From Clostridium sp. CAG:632 (lineage in GTDB: Bacteria > Bacillota > Clostridia > Lachnospirales > Lachnospiraceae): a stretch of DNA of 8,916 bases. Positions within the stretch are counted from its first letter, which is position 1. Every line of letters starts with the position of its first letter. Both the position numbers and the translations under genes were made by a program. Shown here in pieces: positions 1-6,782 of the stretch. The DNA lies in contig HF991343.1 in NCBI GenBank assembly GCA_000431515.1, forward strand, positions 147,632 to 156,547, read 5' to 3'. The notes under the pieces were generated by a model. The model did no database searches. It was not told where the DNA came from and saw only the letters and a program-made list of their open reading frames with translations.

Positions 1-401
1 CCGCTCTGAGTCTCCGCATACTTATTTATTTTTTTTAAAAAGAAGTCTTGCTTTTTAGTAGGGACATATACTGTGGCCTTTGTGACTCCATTTTCCTCAC
101 TTACATTCAAAAGGCGCACATGTTGTCGTGCATCTTCCAAACTCTTAGTAACCAAATCATAGCCTTCCTTACCTTCTATCTGAAGATATACACCATCACG
201 GACAGAAGTAGCTACTACATTTTTTGTTTCATTTAACGCACAGTTCCAAGCATTTTCCAATTGTTTCTGTAGATAGGATGCATGTCCTTTTCTACTCGCT
301 CTTGGCGGGAAATTGGGCTCTCCCCCTCCACCATTTACTGGTACATATGTCAGACTTTCTCCTTTCTCCTCAAGCAAAATATTTTGCAGACTTCTTTCCA
401 T
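1..401 (-). CDS. ietS: S8 (subtilisin-like) serine protease, IetS-type, N-terminal part (cut by window edge)
   Basis: Only the first 133 residues lie in the window; the protein continues past the left edge. The visible part is the N-terminal domain found on S8 proteases that partner with AAA ATPases: an early RKGHASYLQKQLENAW segment (residues 37-52), then VYLQIEGKEGYDL (71-83), a SLEDAR stretch (87-92), and KATVYVPTKK (108-117) leading to FFLKKINKYAE. The catalytic Asp, His and Ser would be outside the window, so activity cannot be judged. The start at 401 is 6 bases after the ATPase stop codon, with an AAGGAGG site inside the end of the ATPase gene, which implies translational coupling. In the known IetAS pair the protease and ATPase were described as a plasmid-borne toxin-antitoxin/stability module and later as an anti-phage system. 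The assignment rests on both the N-terminal pattern and the neighbour. Confidence 0.82.
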   Translation of the reverse strand, partial: MERSLQNILLEEKGESLTYVPVNGGGGEPNFPPRASRKGHASYLQKQLENAWNCALNETKNVVATSVRDGVYLQIEGKEGYDLVTKSLEDARQHVRLLNVSEENGVTKATVYVPTKKQDFFLKKINKYAETQS

Positions 402-407
402 TTATCT

Positions 408-1367
408 TTAAGCCTCCTTGAAACGATACAACTCTCTCCTGTTCTGTAACACTCCTATCATGATTTTTTTATCAATAATGGTTTCTTCCATAATTGAATA
501 CTTCAATGCGTCTTCACATGCTTTAGCTATGTCCGAATGGCTTAGACCAAGTGCTACTTCCATTACCTCTTGGTCATAAACATCTTTTCCTGAATGTCCT
601 TCCAACTTATTCTTCATTATTCTAAGTATCTGGTTTTCATCAGGTAAAGAATATTCTAAAACATCATCAAAACGTCTGAACAACGCTTTATCTAATATAC
701 TCGGATTATTAGTAGCTGCAATAATCAAACTAAACGAATCCTCATTCTCCAAATATTGAAGAAAAGAATTTAAGATGCGTCTCATTTCTCCAACATCATT
801 ATCAATACTTCTGTCAGAACCAATTGCATCAAATTCATCAAACAAATACACCCCTGGACAATCCTCAATGTAATCAAAGACTTGTCTCAACTTAACGCTT
901 GTCTCCCCCATATACTTTGTTACCAATTTATCAATTTGAATAACATATAATGGTAAATTAACCTCATTAGCAATAACTGACGCCGTCATTGTTTTTCCGG
1001 TTCCTGGCTCTCCAGTCAATAAAATTTTACTACGATTCTTTAATCCATTTTTTCTTAAAACTTCTTTTTTACGGAATTCATTAATTATGCGCAACACTTT
1101 ACTTTCAAGTAACTCACTTAATACTATGTCCAGCATATCAACATAAATATCCCTCTGCTCTAAGGTATCCAATTTCTTAGTAAATGGCATCACTTTTTTC
1201 TTAGAATTCTTGACATTCTGAACTAAGTTCTTAATTTCTCTAGCACAGCTAGTATGTCCAATTTTTGCTTCATGAGCTGCAATCTGAAGTGCCACCGTTT
1301 TAAATTTTTCATTATCATCATCAAAATGTGCTCTTATCAAAGCCTTTAATTGTTCTGCTGTTGCCAT
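408..1367 (-). CDS. ietA: AAA-family ATPase, IetA-type partner of S8 protease
   Basis: 319 residues with a single AAA module: Walker A GEPGTGKT (119-126), Walker B VYLFDEFD (173-180), sensor 1 AATNN (217-221) and an arginine-finger segment FRRFDD (230-235). The N-terminal 60 residues are helical and charged, and the C-terminal third is an AAA helical lid. This architecture and length match the ATPase of the IetA/IetS pair, in which it is thought to control the S8 protease encoded immediately downstream. The start is well supported by AGGAGG six bases before ATG. The gene has its own upstream region (promoter at 1485-1512 and a leader hairpin at 1380-1403), so the pair is probably transcribed apart from the genes to its right. 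The exact function in defence is inferred from the pairing, not from this protein alone. Confidence 0.9.
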   Translation of the reverse strand: MATAEQLKALIRAHFDDDNEKFKTVALQIAAHEAKIGHTSCAREIKNLVQNVKNSKKKVMPFTKKLDTLEQRDIYVDMLDIVLSELLESKVLRIINEFRKKEVLRKNGLKNRSKILLTGEPGTGKTMTASVIANEVNLPLYVIQIDKLVTKYMGETSVKLRQVFDYIEDCPGVYLFDEFDAIGSDRSIDNDVGEMRRILNSFLQYLENEDSFSLIIAATNNPSILDKALFRRFDDVLEYSLPDENQILRIMKNKLEGHSGKDVYDQEVMEVALGLSHSDIAKACEDALKYSIMEETIIDKKIMIGVLQNRRELYRFKEA

Positions 1368-1379
1368 ACTTGCCTCCTA

Positions 1380-1403
1380 ATACAAATGTGCGATTATTTG
1401 TAT
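1380..1403 (-). promoter_or_regulatory. Perfect inverted repeat just upstream of the ietA ribosome binding site
   Basis: ATACAAAT (1396-1403 read on the minus strand) and ATTTGTAT (1380-1387) form a perfect 8-base inverted repeat around an 8-base loop. The left edge is one base from the AGGAGG site (1373-1378). In RNA it would make a weak AU hairpin beside the site; in DNA it could be an operator. It has no following T run, so it is not a terminator. The function is inference. Confidence 0.55.
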
Positions 1404-1484
1404 CTACCATCTATAAGAAATTCCGACCTTTAAATTACCGCATACATAGTTTCTACTTGATATTTACAATACATACGTTTATCT

Positions 1485-1512
1485 AGTATAATATATCACA
1501 TAAAGCTTACAA
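1485..1512 (-). promoter_or_regulatory. Candidate sigma-A promoter for ietAS
   Basis: On the minus strand a TTGTAA -35 box (1507-1512) and a TATACT -10 box (1485-1490) are separated by 16 bases. Transcription would begin near 1478 and leave a leader of about 110 bases before ietA. The match to consensus is moderate (4/6 and 5/6). It is the best promoter in the 196-base gap between 1368 and 1563, where no gene is seen. Confidence 0.5.
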
Positions 1513-1563
1513 AGAATATATTTTTTCTCTTTACCCTAACTATTTCAACCATATTCCTCATAT

Positions 1564-2559
1564 TCAGAGTTCACTCTTTTCATTTATTATAACTAAAGTT
1601 TGCAACAATCTCTGTTTGAACTCTGTATGAATACATGGTAACACTCTATTAACCTTAGTTCCCTTAGAAAAAAAATGTTTCCGGCTTTTTACTGTAGCAA
1701 GTCTCCCTTGTAACATATCTGGGAAAAGCATAAAACGCTCTTCAACTTTTCCATCTCTATACTTAACAAATATTTTTGGATTAAACTCCCATGTACCATT
1801 ATGTACAGATTCGTTTCGCAATGATTCTATCATGCTTACCAAATCACATCTTTCAAACAACGTATTTTTCTTCTCATTAATCAGCAATTTTTTTCTGAAT
1901 CCCCATAATACATCTGCACTCTTTATCTTTTTGTATTGCAAAAAATCCACCTGTTTATCTTGAATTTCATAACATATTTTACACAGAATATCCAAAATAG
2001 AATAGGCCTTTATAAAATATGTTTCCAATGATGCAGAAGCGCATCTTGCAGCTTCCGATGTTATACATATTGTGCCATTTGGATCTGTAAGTCCTTTATA
2101 CACCTCATTTTCTCTCATATTAGCCAATGTCATATAGTATCTTACAAATGCATCTTCCATCGCTGATAACAAATTTTGAATTGTTCCAACTAAGAATTGG
2201 CAATCTACCAAATATAGATGTTTATACATATTAGGTATTTTTCTACTTTCCTCAGCATTTATCAATTTGCAAAACAAATCCACATCTATTGTACTGTCAG
2301 AATTTTGTCCCGCCTCCTGAACCCATATAGGCAAACGAGCCATTTCCTCATAATATCCATCTACATCATCAAAATATAAATCTCTTAACACATCATATAA
2401 TTTTACAAGCTCACTATCCAATGTATAATTTATTGCATCTCCTGGATATATATACCTATTTGCAGCCTCAATATCAAGCTCTTGTATTTGGAACTCTTCA
2501 AAATCATCAATAATATATTTTACATCACCAATTGTACCATTAGCCAAATATGTTTTCAT
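1564..2559 (-). CDS. HEPN-domain-like protein, candidate RNase/abortive-infection protein
   Basis: 331 residues, soluble, with no signal peptide or membrane segment. I do not recognise the full-length family. The best clue is RNESVH at 248-253, which fits the HEPN catalytic pattern R-x4-H with Asn after the Arg. It comes after long helical stretches at about 112-150 and 170-205 (for example LETYFIKAYSILDILCKICYE), as expected for a helical HEPN bundle. HEPN proteins are often RNases in toxin-antitoxin and abortive-infection systems, so a defence role fits the location between CBASS and IetAS. The N-terminal 100 residues are acidic and unassigned, and the C-terminal 70 are basic. The start at 2559 has AAGGGAG upstream. 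A terminator-like hairpin (2581-2601) ends only 21 bases before the start codon, so expression may be uncoupled from the gene upstream or attenuated. Gene reality is very likely; the HEPN label is moderate. Confidence 0.68.
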   Translation of the reverse strand: MKTYLANGTIGDVKYIIDDFEEFQIQELDIEAANRYIYPGDAINYTLDSELVKLYDVLRDLYFDDVDGYYEEMARLPIWVQEAGQNSDSTIDVDLFCKLINAEESRKIPNMYKHLYLVDCQFLVGTIQNLLSAMEDAFVRYYMTLANMRENEVYKGLTDPNGTICITSEAARCASASLETYFIKAYSILDILCKICYEIQDKQVDFLQYKKIKSADVLWGFRKKLLINEKKNTLFERCDLVSMIESLRNESVHNGTWEFNPKIFVKYRDGKVEERFMLFPDMLQGRLATVKSRKHFFSKGTKVNRVLPCIHTEFKQRLLQTLVIINEKSEL

Positions 2560-2580
2560 ATTTCTCCCTTATAAATTTCT

Positions 2581-2601
2581 AAAAAAATGACACATTGTCA
2601 T
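2581..2601 (-). terminator. Intrinsic terminator-like hairpin between the acidic protein gene and the HEPN gene
   Basis: Read on the minus strand, ATGACA (2596-2601) and TGTCAT (2587-2592) form a perfect 6-base stem with a 3-base loop, followed at once by seven T. It lies 16 bases after the stop of the 100-residue gene. The stem is short and only moderately GC, but the T run is in the right place for minus-strand transcripts. It would end the restriction-modification/CBASS transcript, or act as an attenuator for the HEPN gene. Confidence 0.65.
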
Positions 2602-2617
2602 GTTTCTCTTAATTATT

Positions 2618-2920
2618 TTATGAATGGTGAACTGTATAGTAATGTTTTCCATCTAGAAAAACATAATTTGCGCCAACGCAATAATTATTCATTTGATTCA
2701 TTAACCAATGTGCCGGCAAATCAAATAACGCAATTAATTCATTCTCGCGATATCCGTCCTCTATATCTTCTTTCGTTGGGGTCTTATGTAGTTTAACTTC
2801 AGACTGAAAACCTATATCCCAATCATCAAGATTAAACCCTTTTTCCCAAAGTTCTTCTTCTGTCAACCCTGTTAGTTCAACAAGTTCTTCTTCTGTTTCA
2901 AACACTACTAGATTCAGCAT
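2618..2920 (-). CDS. Highly acidic 100-residue protein of unknown function
   Basis: I do not recognise this protein. It has 21 Asp/Glu against 6 Lys/Arg (net about -15), most of it in the first 60 residues, which include TEEELVELTGLTEEELWEK (9-27). The C-terminal 30 residues are aromatic and probably beta-rich (NYCVGANYVFLDGKHYYTVHH). It has no membrane segment or signal peptide. The start at 2920 has a perfect GGAGG seven bases upstream, so it is a real gene. It sits 35 bases after the CBASS effector with no terminator between, and is followed by a terminator-like hairpin, so it is probably the last gene of the same transcript. Possible roles are an accessory or immunity protein for CBASS, an antitoxin for the HEPN protein, a DNA-mimic-like inhibitor, or an unrelated passenger; nothing in the sequence decides between these. 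Confidence 0.82.
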   Translation of the reverse strand: MLNLVVFETEEELVELTGLTEEELWEKGFNLDDWDIGFQSEVKLHKTPTKEDIEDGYRENELIALFDLPAHWLMNQMNNYCVGANYVFLDGKHYYTVHHS

Positions 2921-2955
2921 TTTGCCACCTCCATTTAAACACAGCTCACCGAAAT

Positions 2956-3708
2956 TCAGTCATCATCAACTCTATGACTAACAATATCCTGCCACTTGGC
3001 ACTAAGCTCTCCATTCATCTTATTAAATATTTTTTGATCCAACCGTATCTTATAATGCGCCTTTATTGCTTCATATTCTACGACATACGATATAATCCAT
3101 GCCTGATTAATATGCGTTCGACTTCCTAAAATGAAAACATTATATGCTTCAATATAAAGAGCTTCCAGTCGAATTTTATACAATAATAGCATCACAAAAT
3201 CAACCAATACATATGAAGAAAATGTCGTTTGTGCAATAAGCAATAATACATTCCCATCGCTGACAAATCTACACGCTATAACCAAGGCAACCACCGCTCC
3301 AAGTGCATATGCCCCCACTTTAAGCAACATTTTCCCGGCAATTATTTTACTAAAATAATTGCTTTCCAAAATATTCATTCCGTACTTTTCTAATGAATGT
3401 GGAAGATTATTATTATAATACTCTTCGGTATCGTACTCTGATAGTCTCATTCCCAATCCATTTTGTATCCCATTTTTTCTTCGCTGCTTTTCAGCTTCAT
3501 ACCAAAAGCAACCATCATCAATTGTATTACTTACAAAATAGAGCAACGCTACAACTATCTGAACAACAATTGCAATAGAACTTATGGTTTCATTAGATAT
3601 CAATGCAACCAAAGCGACAACAATATCAAGACAAAAAAATACCTTTTCAATTTTCTCTAAAATCTCTGATGGTCTATATAAACCCATTACATCATCTCGT
3701 CTGCTCAT
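2956..3708 (-). CDS. Four-helix membrane protein, probable CBASS effector
   Basis: 250 residues with four hydrophobic segments in two hairpins: about 22-38 and 44-61, then 127-148 and 152-177. Between them is a charged loop with AEKQRRKNGIQNGLG (72-86), EEYYNNN (95-101) and ESNYFS (115-120). A soluble C-terminal part of about 70 residues follows. Multi-pass proteins of this kind, encoded directly after a CD-NTase, are typical CBASS effectors: the cyclic nucleotide is thought to trigger membrane disruption and cell death. The start codon is one base after the CD-NTase stop (TGATATG), with GGAG seven bases upstream inside that gene, so the two are tightly coupled. I cannot assign it to one named effector family; S-4TM-like proteins share the four-helix plan, but the loop motifs differ from those I remember. 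The effector role is inferred from topology and context. Confidence 0.75.
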   Translation of the reverse strand: MSRRDDVMGLYRPSEILEKIEKVFFCLDIVVALVALISNETISSIAIVVQIVVALLYFVSNTIDDGCFWYEAEKQRRKNGIQNGLGMRLSEYDTEEYYNNNLPHSLEKYGMNILESNYFSKIIAGKMLLKVGAYALGAVVALVIACRFVSDGNVLLLIAQTTFSSYVLVDFVMLLLYKIRLEALYIEAYNVFILGSRTHINQAWIISYVVEYEAIKAHYKIRLDQKIFNKMNGELSAKWQDIVSHRVDDD

Positions 3709-3709
3709 A

Positions 3710-4480
3710 TCATATCTCCGGAAATACCTTTTTAATTTCTACTTCCGCCGAATACGGCATATTCTGTTGTTCATAAGATAATGCTTGTATAATATGTTCA
3801 AGTGCATTATTCACTTTATTATAATCTGTTTTGTATTTTATTTTTTCTAAACCCGCTTTAAGATAATCTGTATATGAGGTACATGAAAAATATGAATATT
3901 TCAATTCCTCCGCAATGGTCTTCTCCAATAAAAAAGATGGTAAATCTCTTCCATTCTTTTGTATATTCCAATGCTTTAGCAATCTTACAACAGGTTTTAT
4001 TTTATACCCATTATTCTTATTACACTCTATCAAGGTATCACTAAAACCATCCGGATCTGTGGTTCTCCAATTGGATGATCCATCAGGTATATAATATATA
4101 CCATAATTTTTGTAAGCTGGTGTCAATTCAAATTTAATATGATTCAACTCCAATACTAGTGATGGACTTGACTGATGTATCTCTGAGCTACTGTAATAGT
4201 ATTCTGCAAATTTTTTTAGCCTTTCTAAGAAACTTTGTGGTTTATCTCCATACGGATTATTAAATACCACCATAATATCCACATCTGATTTCTCATCAAC
4301 TTTTCTAGGCAATATTGTTTCTCTAAAATATGAACCAAACACCTTTTTCTCAACAACATCGGAAAAATAACCATCCAATCTACTCTTAATTGTATTAACA
4401 GAAGTAGTAATACTATCTTTTTCCGATGTTGATAACACCAGAGAACTTGCTAAACTCTGCAAATATGTATTAACAGACAT
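3710..4480 (-). CDS. CD-NTase (CBASS cyclic oligonucleotide synthase)
   Basis: 256 residues with the nucleotidyltransferase signature: GS (49-50) in KKVFGSYFRET, then SDVDIMVVF with the metal-binding pair Asp66 and Asp68, and a third acidic residue Glu118 in KFELTPA. A WRTTDPDGF segment (138-146) and VVRLLKHWN (164-172) fit the helical domain of SMODS-type CD-NTases. After phage infection such enzymes make cyclic di- or trinucleotides that activate the neighbouring effector; the product made here cannot be predicted. It is short for the family (often about 300 or more residues), but all catalytic residues are present. A GTG at 4495 would add five residues, but it lies inside the GGGAGG site that serves the ATG at 4480, so I use 4480. 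It begins 37 bases after the restriction endonuclease gene with no terminator between, and is coupled to the membrane effector. Confidence 0.9.
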   Translation of the reverse strand: MSVNTYLQSLASSLVLSTSEKDSITTSVNTIKSRLDGYFSDVVEKKVFGSYFRETILPRKVDEKSDVDIMVVFNNPYGDKPQSFLERLKKFAEYYYSSSEIHQSSPSLVLELNHIKFELTPAYKNYGIYYIPDGSSNWRTTDPDGFSDTLIECNKNNGYKIKPVVRLLKHWNIQKNGRDLPSFLLEKTIAEELKYSYFSCTSYTDYLKAGLEKIKYKTDYNKVNNALEHIIQALSYEQQNMPYSAEVEIKKVFPEI

Positions 4481-4487
4481 CTTGCTT

Positions 4488-4493
4488 CCTCCC
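4488..4493 (-). promoter_or_regulatory. Ribosome binding site that fixes the CD-NTase start
   Basis: GGGAGG on the minus strand, seven bases before the ATG at 4480. It overlaps the in-frame GTG at 4495, which makes that upstream start unlikely. Confidence 0.85.
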
Positions 4494-4517
4494 ACTTTAT
4501 AACTACTGTTTTTTTTA

Positions 4518-5408
4518 CTATTTATTTATCGTTCTTACATACGCATACATTCTTTTTAACAAATTATCGTCTTTCAAATCATATGTAACATTCAAGCACT
4601 GCTCAAATCCCTGATATGTGCTAAATCCTAACATATATACCGCCATTGCCATAGCCAGCTCCTCGTCTGCAAAATTCAATTTGCTGGCAATAATTTTCAA
4701 GTCATCTATCACTGTATCATGAGGAACCGTAATGTTCTTGTCTGTAGATACAACCTTTGCAATTGTCTTAGGAAGTTCCATACACATATCATAAAAAGCG
4801 GTATCTGAACCAGTCACCAGTGCATAGAACTGATCCATACTCACTCTTCTGATTCTCTTATGGGAAACACTTGTACCATTGACAGTAGTTGTCCACTTTA
4901 TATTTTGTGACTTTTTAGCAATTGCTTCTACCAGAAAACATGCGCAGTCATCATTCTGTAATAACTGGTTTTGCATTTTTATGTACGTTTTCCCTGCAGA
5001 AGACGAATTCATAGTATTATGTTTGTTTTTCATCTCTACATAAACAGTTCTAACCCGATCTCCATCAGGCAGAGCTATGCCTTCTTCATTGTGAAAAATA
5101 ACATCCCAGCCGCCTTCTTTTCCATTATCCGGTACTCGGCAATCCTTTATATACTGAAATATTCTCTGATGGAAATACCCTATATCATTATTGGCCGATT
5201 TATCCCTTTGTCTAAAAATTTCATTTTGAATCAATTCATCCCAACTATATTGATACACGTTTTTATCAAATATCATTTTTACCGGATCAACAATATTACT
5301 ATTGAATTTTTCAATGTTAATTGGCAATAACTTTTTGTCATACTGTGCAATTGTAGCCGCAACATGTTTTGTAAAATCATCTTCTGAAATAAATCCTAAT
5401 TTCCACAT
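4518..5408 (-). CDS. Type II restriction endonuclease, Eco47II family (GGNCC/GGWCC-like specificity)
   Basis: 296 residues. The central region has the PD-(D/E)xK nuclease pattern: GGWDVIF (Asp102) followed by VYVEMKNKHNT (Glu125 and Lys127), then MNSSSAGKTY. The block with KNKHNT after the catalytic Lys, and DIGYFHQRIFQYI (75-87) before it, are as I remember them from the Eco47II/Sau96I/SinI group, whose members cut GGNCC or GGWCC. The gene starts two bases after the methyltransferase stop codon, with GGAGG inside the end of that gene, as in a classic coupled M-R pair. The specificity is expected from the family and not shown by the sequence. The frame is intact with no missing catalytic residue. 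The order M then R favours protection before cutting when the element enters a new host. Confidence 0.85.
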   Translation of the reverse strand: MWKLGFISEDDFTKHVAATIAQYDKKLLPINIEKFNSNIVDPVKMIFDKNVYQYSWDELIQNEIFRQRDKSANNDIGYFHQRIFQYIKDCRVPDNGKEGGWDVIFHNEEGIALPDGDRVRTVYVEMKNKHNTMNSSSAGKTYIKMQNQLLQNDDCACFLVEAIAKKSQNIKWTTTVNGTSVSHKRIRRVSMDQFYALVTGSDTAFYDMCMELPKTIAKVVSTDKNITVPHDTVIDDLKIIASKLNFADEELAMAMAVYMLGFSTYQGFEQCLNVTYDLKDDNLLKRMYAYVRTINK

Positions 5409-5410
5409 TT

Positions 5411-6442
5411 CTAAATAGCCTCCCTCATCTTTTCTTCATTTATCATATCTAGTGACTTGCTAATTTCTTTTGCAATATCATATGCCAGATTCACCGGAAC
5501 AGCATTTCCTACCTGTTTATACTGTGAAGAGATATTTCCACAGAATTCCCAATCATCTGGGAATGTCTGACATCTTGCATTTTCTCTCACGGTAAATGGT
5601 CGAGCCTCCAATGGATGGCAACGCTCAGTCTGTTTCTGTGATGGAGATGTCAAAACAGTAAGAGACGGCTCATCCAAACTCATTCTTCGTAATATACCAG
5701 TTCTGCCTCCGGCCATATTCCAACAGCTTTTCATATACTCTTTTGCAATTTCAGGATCAATATCTTTCCAATATCCACCAGGTGGCACTAACTCAAATAT
5801 TTTTTTCTTTTTTTCTCCATACGGAACGCCAGGTCCTTTAGGACAATCTAGTAAAACATCTCTAAGCACGGGTTTATAATCATGTTCCTTTGGAAACGAA
5901 AAGGTAATGCTGTCTTTTAAATCATTGCGAATTCCAATAGTAATCAAACGTTCTCTTTTTTGTGGTACACCAAAATTCCATGCATTTAGAACCTTTTTAT
6001 CAATGGTATATCCTGCTTTCTCAAAAATGTTTAACATTGTTTCGTATGTTTTTCCACCATCATGTGTTAATAAACCTCTAACATTCTCAAATAGAAACAT
6101 TTTAGGCTGTAATTTTTCCAAAAAGACTGCATAATGATAAAATAATGTTCCTCGTGCATCTTCCAGTCCTAATCGTTTTCCAGCATATGAAAATGCCTGA
6201 CACGGAGCTCCTCCCGATAGCAAGTCAAGCTCACCTTTTTTGATTCCAAAATAATCTTCCAGATTTAGACAAGATATATTTGCAATGTCATCGTGGATAA
6301 CGTTCCAATTCGGTCTATTTTTTTTCAACGTATCCGAGGCATCCTTATCAAATTCTATCAGCCCCAGTGCATCAAATCCGGCCTGTTCTACACCTAATGC
6401 CAAACCTCCAGCACCAGCAAATAATTCTATCGTCGTTCTCAT
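5411..6442 (-). CDS. DNA (cytosine-5-)-methyltransferase of the type II restriction-modification system
   Basis: 343 residues with the ordered C5-methyltransferase motifs: I FAGAGGLALGVEQAGF (8-23, SAM binding), IV GGAPCQAFSYAGKR (77-90) with catalytic Cys81, VI ENVRGL (119-124), VIII QKRERL (161-166), and X QVGNAVPVNLA (310-320). The target recognition region lies between VIII and X, with RTGILRRMSLDEPSLTVLT (247-265) opening the motif IX part. It transfers a methyl group from SAM to a cytosine in the target of the endonuclease encoded two bases downstream and so protects host DNA. AGAGG lies seven bases before ATG. The 90-base gap upstream contains an inverted repeat (6472-6487) that could be the operator of the small regulator encoded before it. 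All motifs are intact, so it should be active. Confidence 0.97.
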   Translation of the reverse strand: MRTTIELFAGAGGLALGVEQAGFDALGLIEFDKDASDTLKKNRPNWNVIHDDIANISCLNLEDYFGIKKGELDLLSGGAPCQAFSYAGKRLGLEDARGTLFYHYAVFLEKLQPKMFLFENVRGLLTHDGGKTYETMLNIFEKAGYTIDKKVLNAWNFGVPQKRERLITIGIRNDLKDSITFSFPKEHDYKPVLRDVLLDCPKGPGVPYGEKKKKIFELVPPGGYWKDIDPEIAKEYMKSCWNMAGGRTGILRRMSLDEPSLTVLTSPSQKQTERCHPLEARPFTVRENARCQTFPDDWEFCGNISSQYKQVGNAVPVNLAYDIAKEISKSLDMINEEKMREAI

Positions 6443-6471
6443 GTATATACCTCTTTCTAATATTTCCTACT

Positions 6472-6487
6472 TAGATACTAATATCTA
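6472..6487 (-). promoter_or_regulatory. Inverted repeat, candidate operator before the methyltransferase gene
   Basis: TAGATA-4 bases-TATCTA is a perfect 6-base inverted repeat 29 bases before the methyltransferase start. On the minus strand a weak promoter reading TTGTAC-17-TATTAG would place its -10 box inside the repeat, so a bound regulator would block it. The adjacent gene encodes a Cro/C1-type DNA-binding protein, which makes an operator plausible. The link is inference. Confidence 0.4.
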
Positions 6488-6532
6488 TATCATATTATGT
6501 GTACAAAAAAACTCCCTTGTTTAAACATTGTT

Positions 6533-6748
6533 TTATTTTTTTCCACATTCTTGAATATACGTCATAATATCCCCATAATCTACATCCAGTGCACCGCAAA
6601 TCTTATCAAGTACAGGCATTGCCACATACTCATTCTTTACCAGCTTTGTCATAGTATTTGGTGCAATTTCTGTCATCTTTCGCAATTCTGCACGGCTGAT
6701 TTCTCTTTCTGCCAATTTTATCCATAACTTCTTGTATGAAACTGCCAT
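6533..6748 (-). CDS. Small Cro/C1-type helix-turn-helix regulator of the restriction-modification locus
   Basis: 71 residues from the ATG at 6748; a longer frame from 6766 exists, but GGAGG sits five bases before 6748. The whole protein is one DNA-binding domain: ISRAELRKMTEIAPNTMTKL (18-37) carries the helix-turn-helix, followed by VLDKICGALDVDYGDIM (47-63), which is typical of short XRE/Cro-type regulators. Such regulators often stand directly before cytosine methyltransferase genes in Firmicutes and resemble C (controller) proteins in size. It has its own strong promoter (6783-6811), and the methyltransferase starts 90 bases further on. It probably controls its own promoter, or the M-R transcript, and possibly CBASS beyond. 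No dimerisation or ligand domain is present. The regulatory target is inferred from position. Confidence 0.88.
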   Translation of the reverse strand: MAVSYKKLWIKLAEREISRAELRKMTEIAPNTMTKLVKNEYVAMPVLDKICGALDVDYGDIMTYIQECGKK

Positions 6749-6753
6749 GTCTA

Positions 6754-6758
6754 CCTCC
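6754..6758 (-). promoter_or_regulatory. Ribosome binding site that fixes the regulator start
   Basis: GGAGG on the minus strand, five bases before the ATG at 6748. It favours the 71-residue form over the longer frame starting at 6766. Confidence 0.8.
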
Positions 6759-6782
6759 ATTTTCACAGTAAAATACTTGTTA

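Noticed and set aside
1564..1582. AGAGTGAACTCT inverted repeat at the end of the HEPN gene as a terminator.
   Set aside because: The stem is only five bases with a 2-base gap and no T run follows on the minus strand. It is mostly coding sequence.
2587..2796. Plus-strand frame of 69 codons starting in the hairpin.
   Set aside because: It is antisense to the 100-residue gene, which has a perfect ribosome binding site. The ATG is part of the terminator stem.
4971..5330. Plus-strand open frame of 119 codons.
   Set aside because: It is antisense to the core of the restriction endonuclease, including its catalytic motif, and shows no domain pattern.
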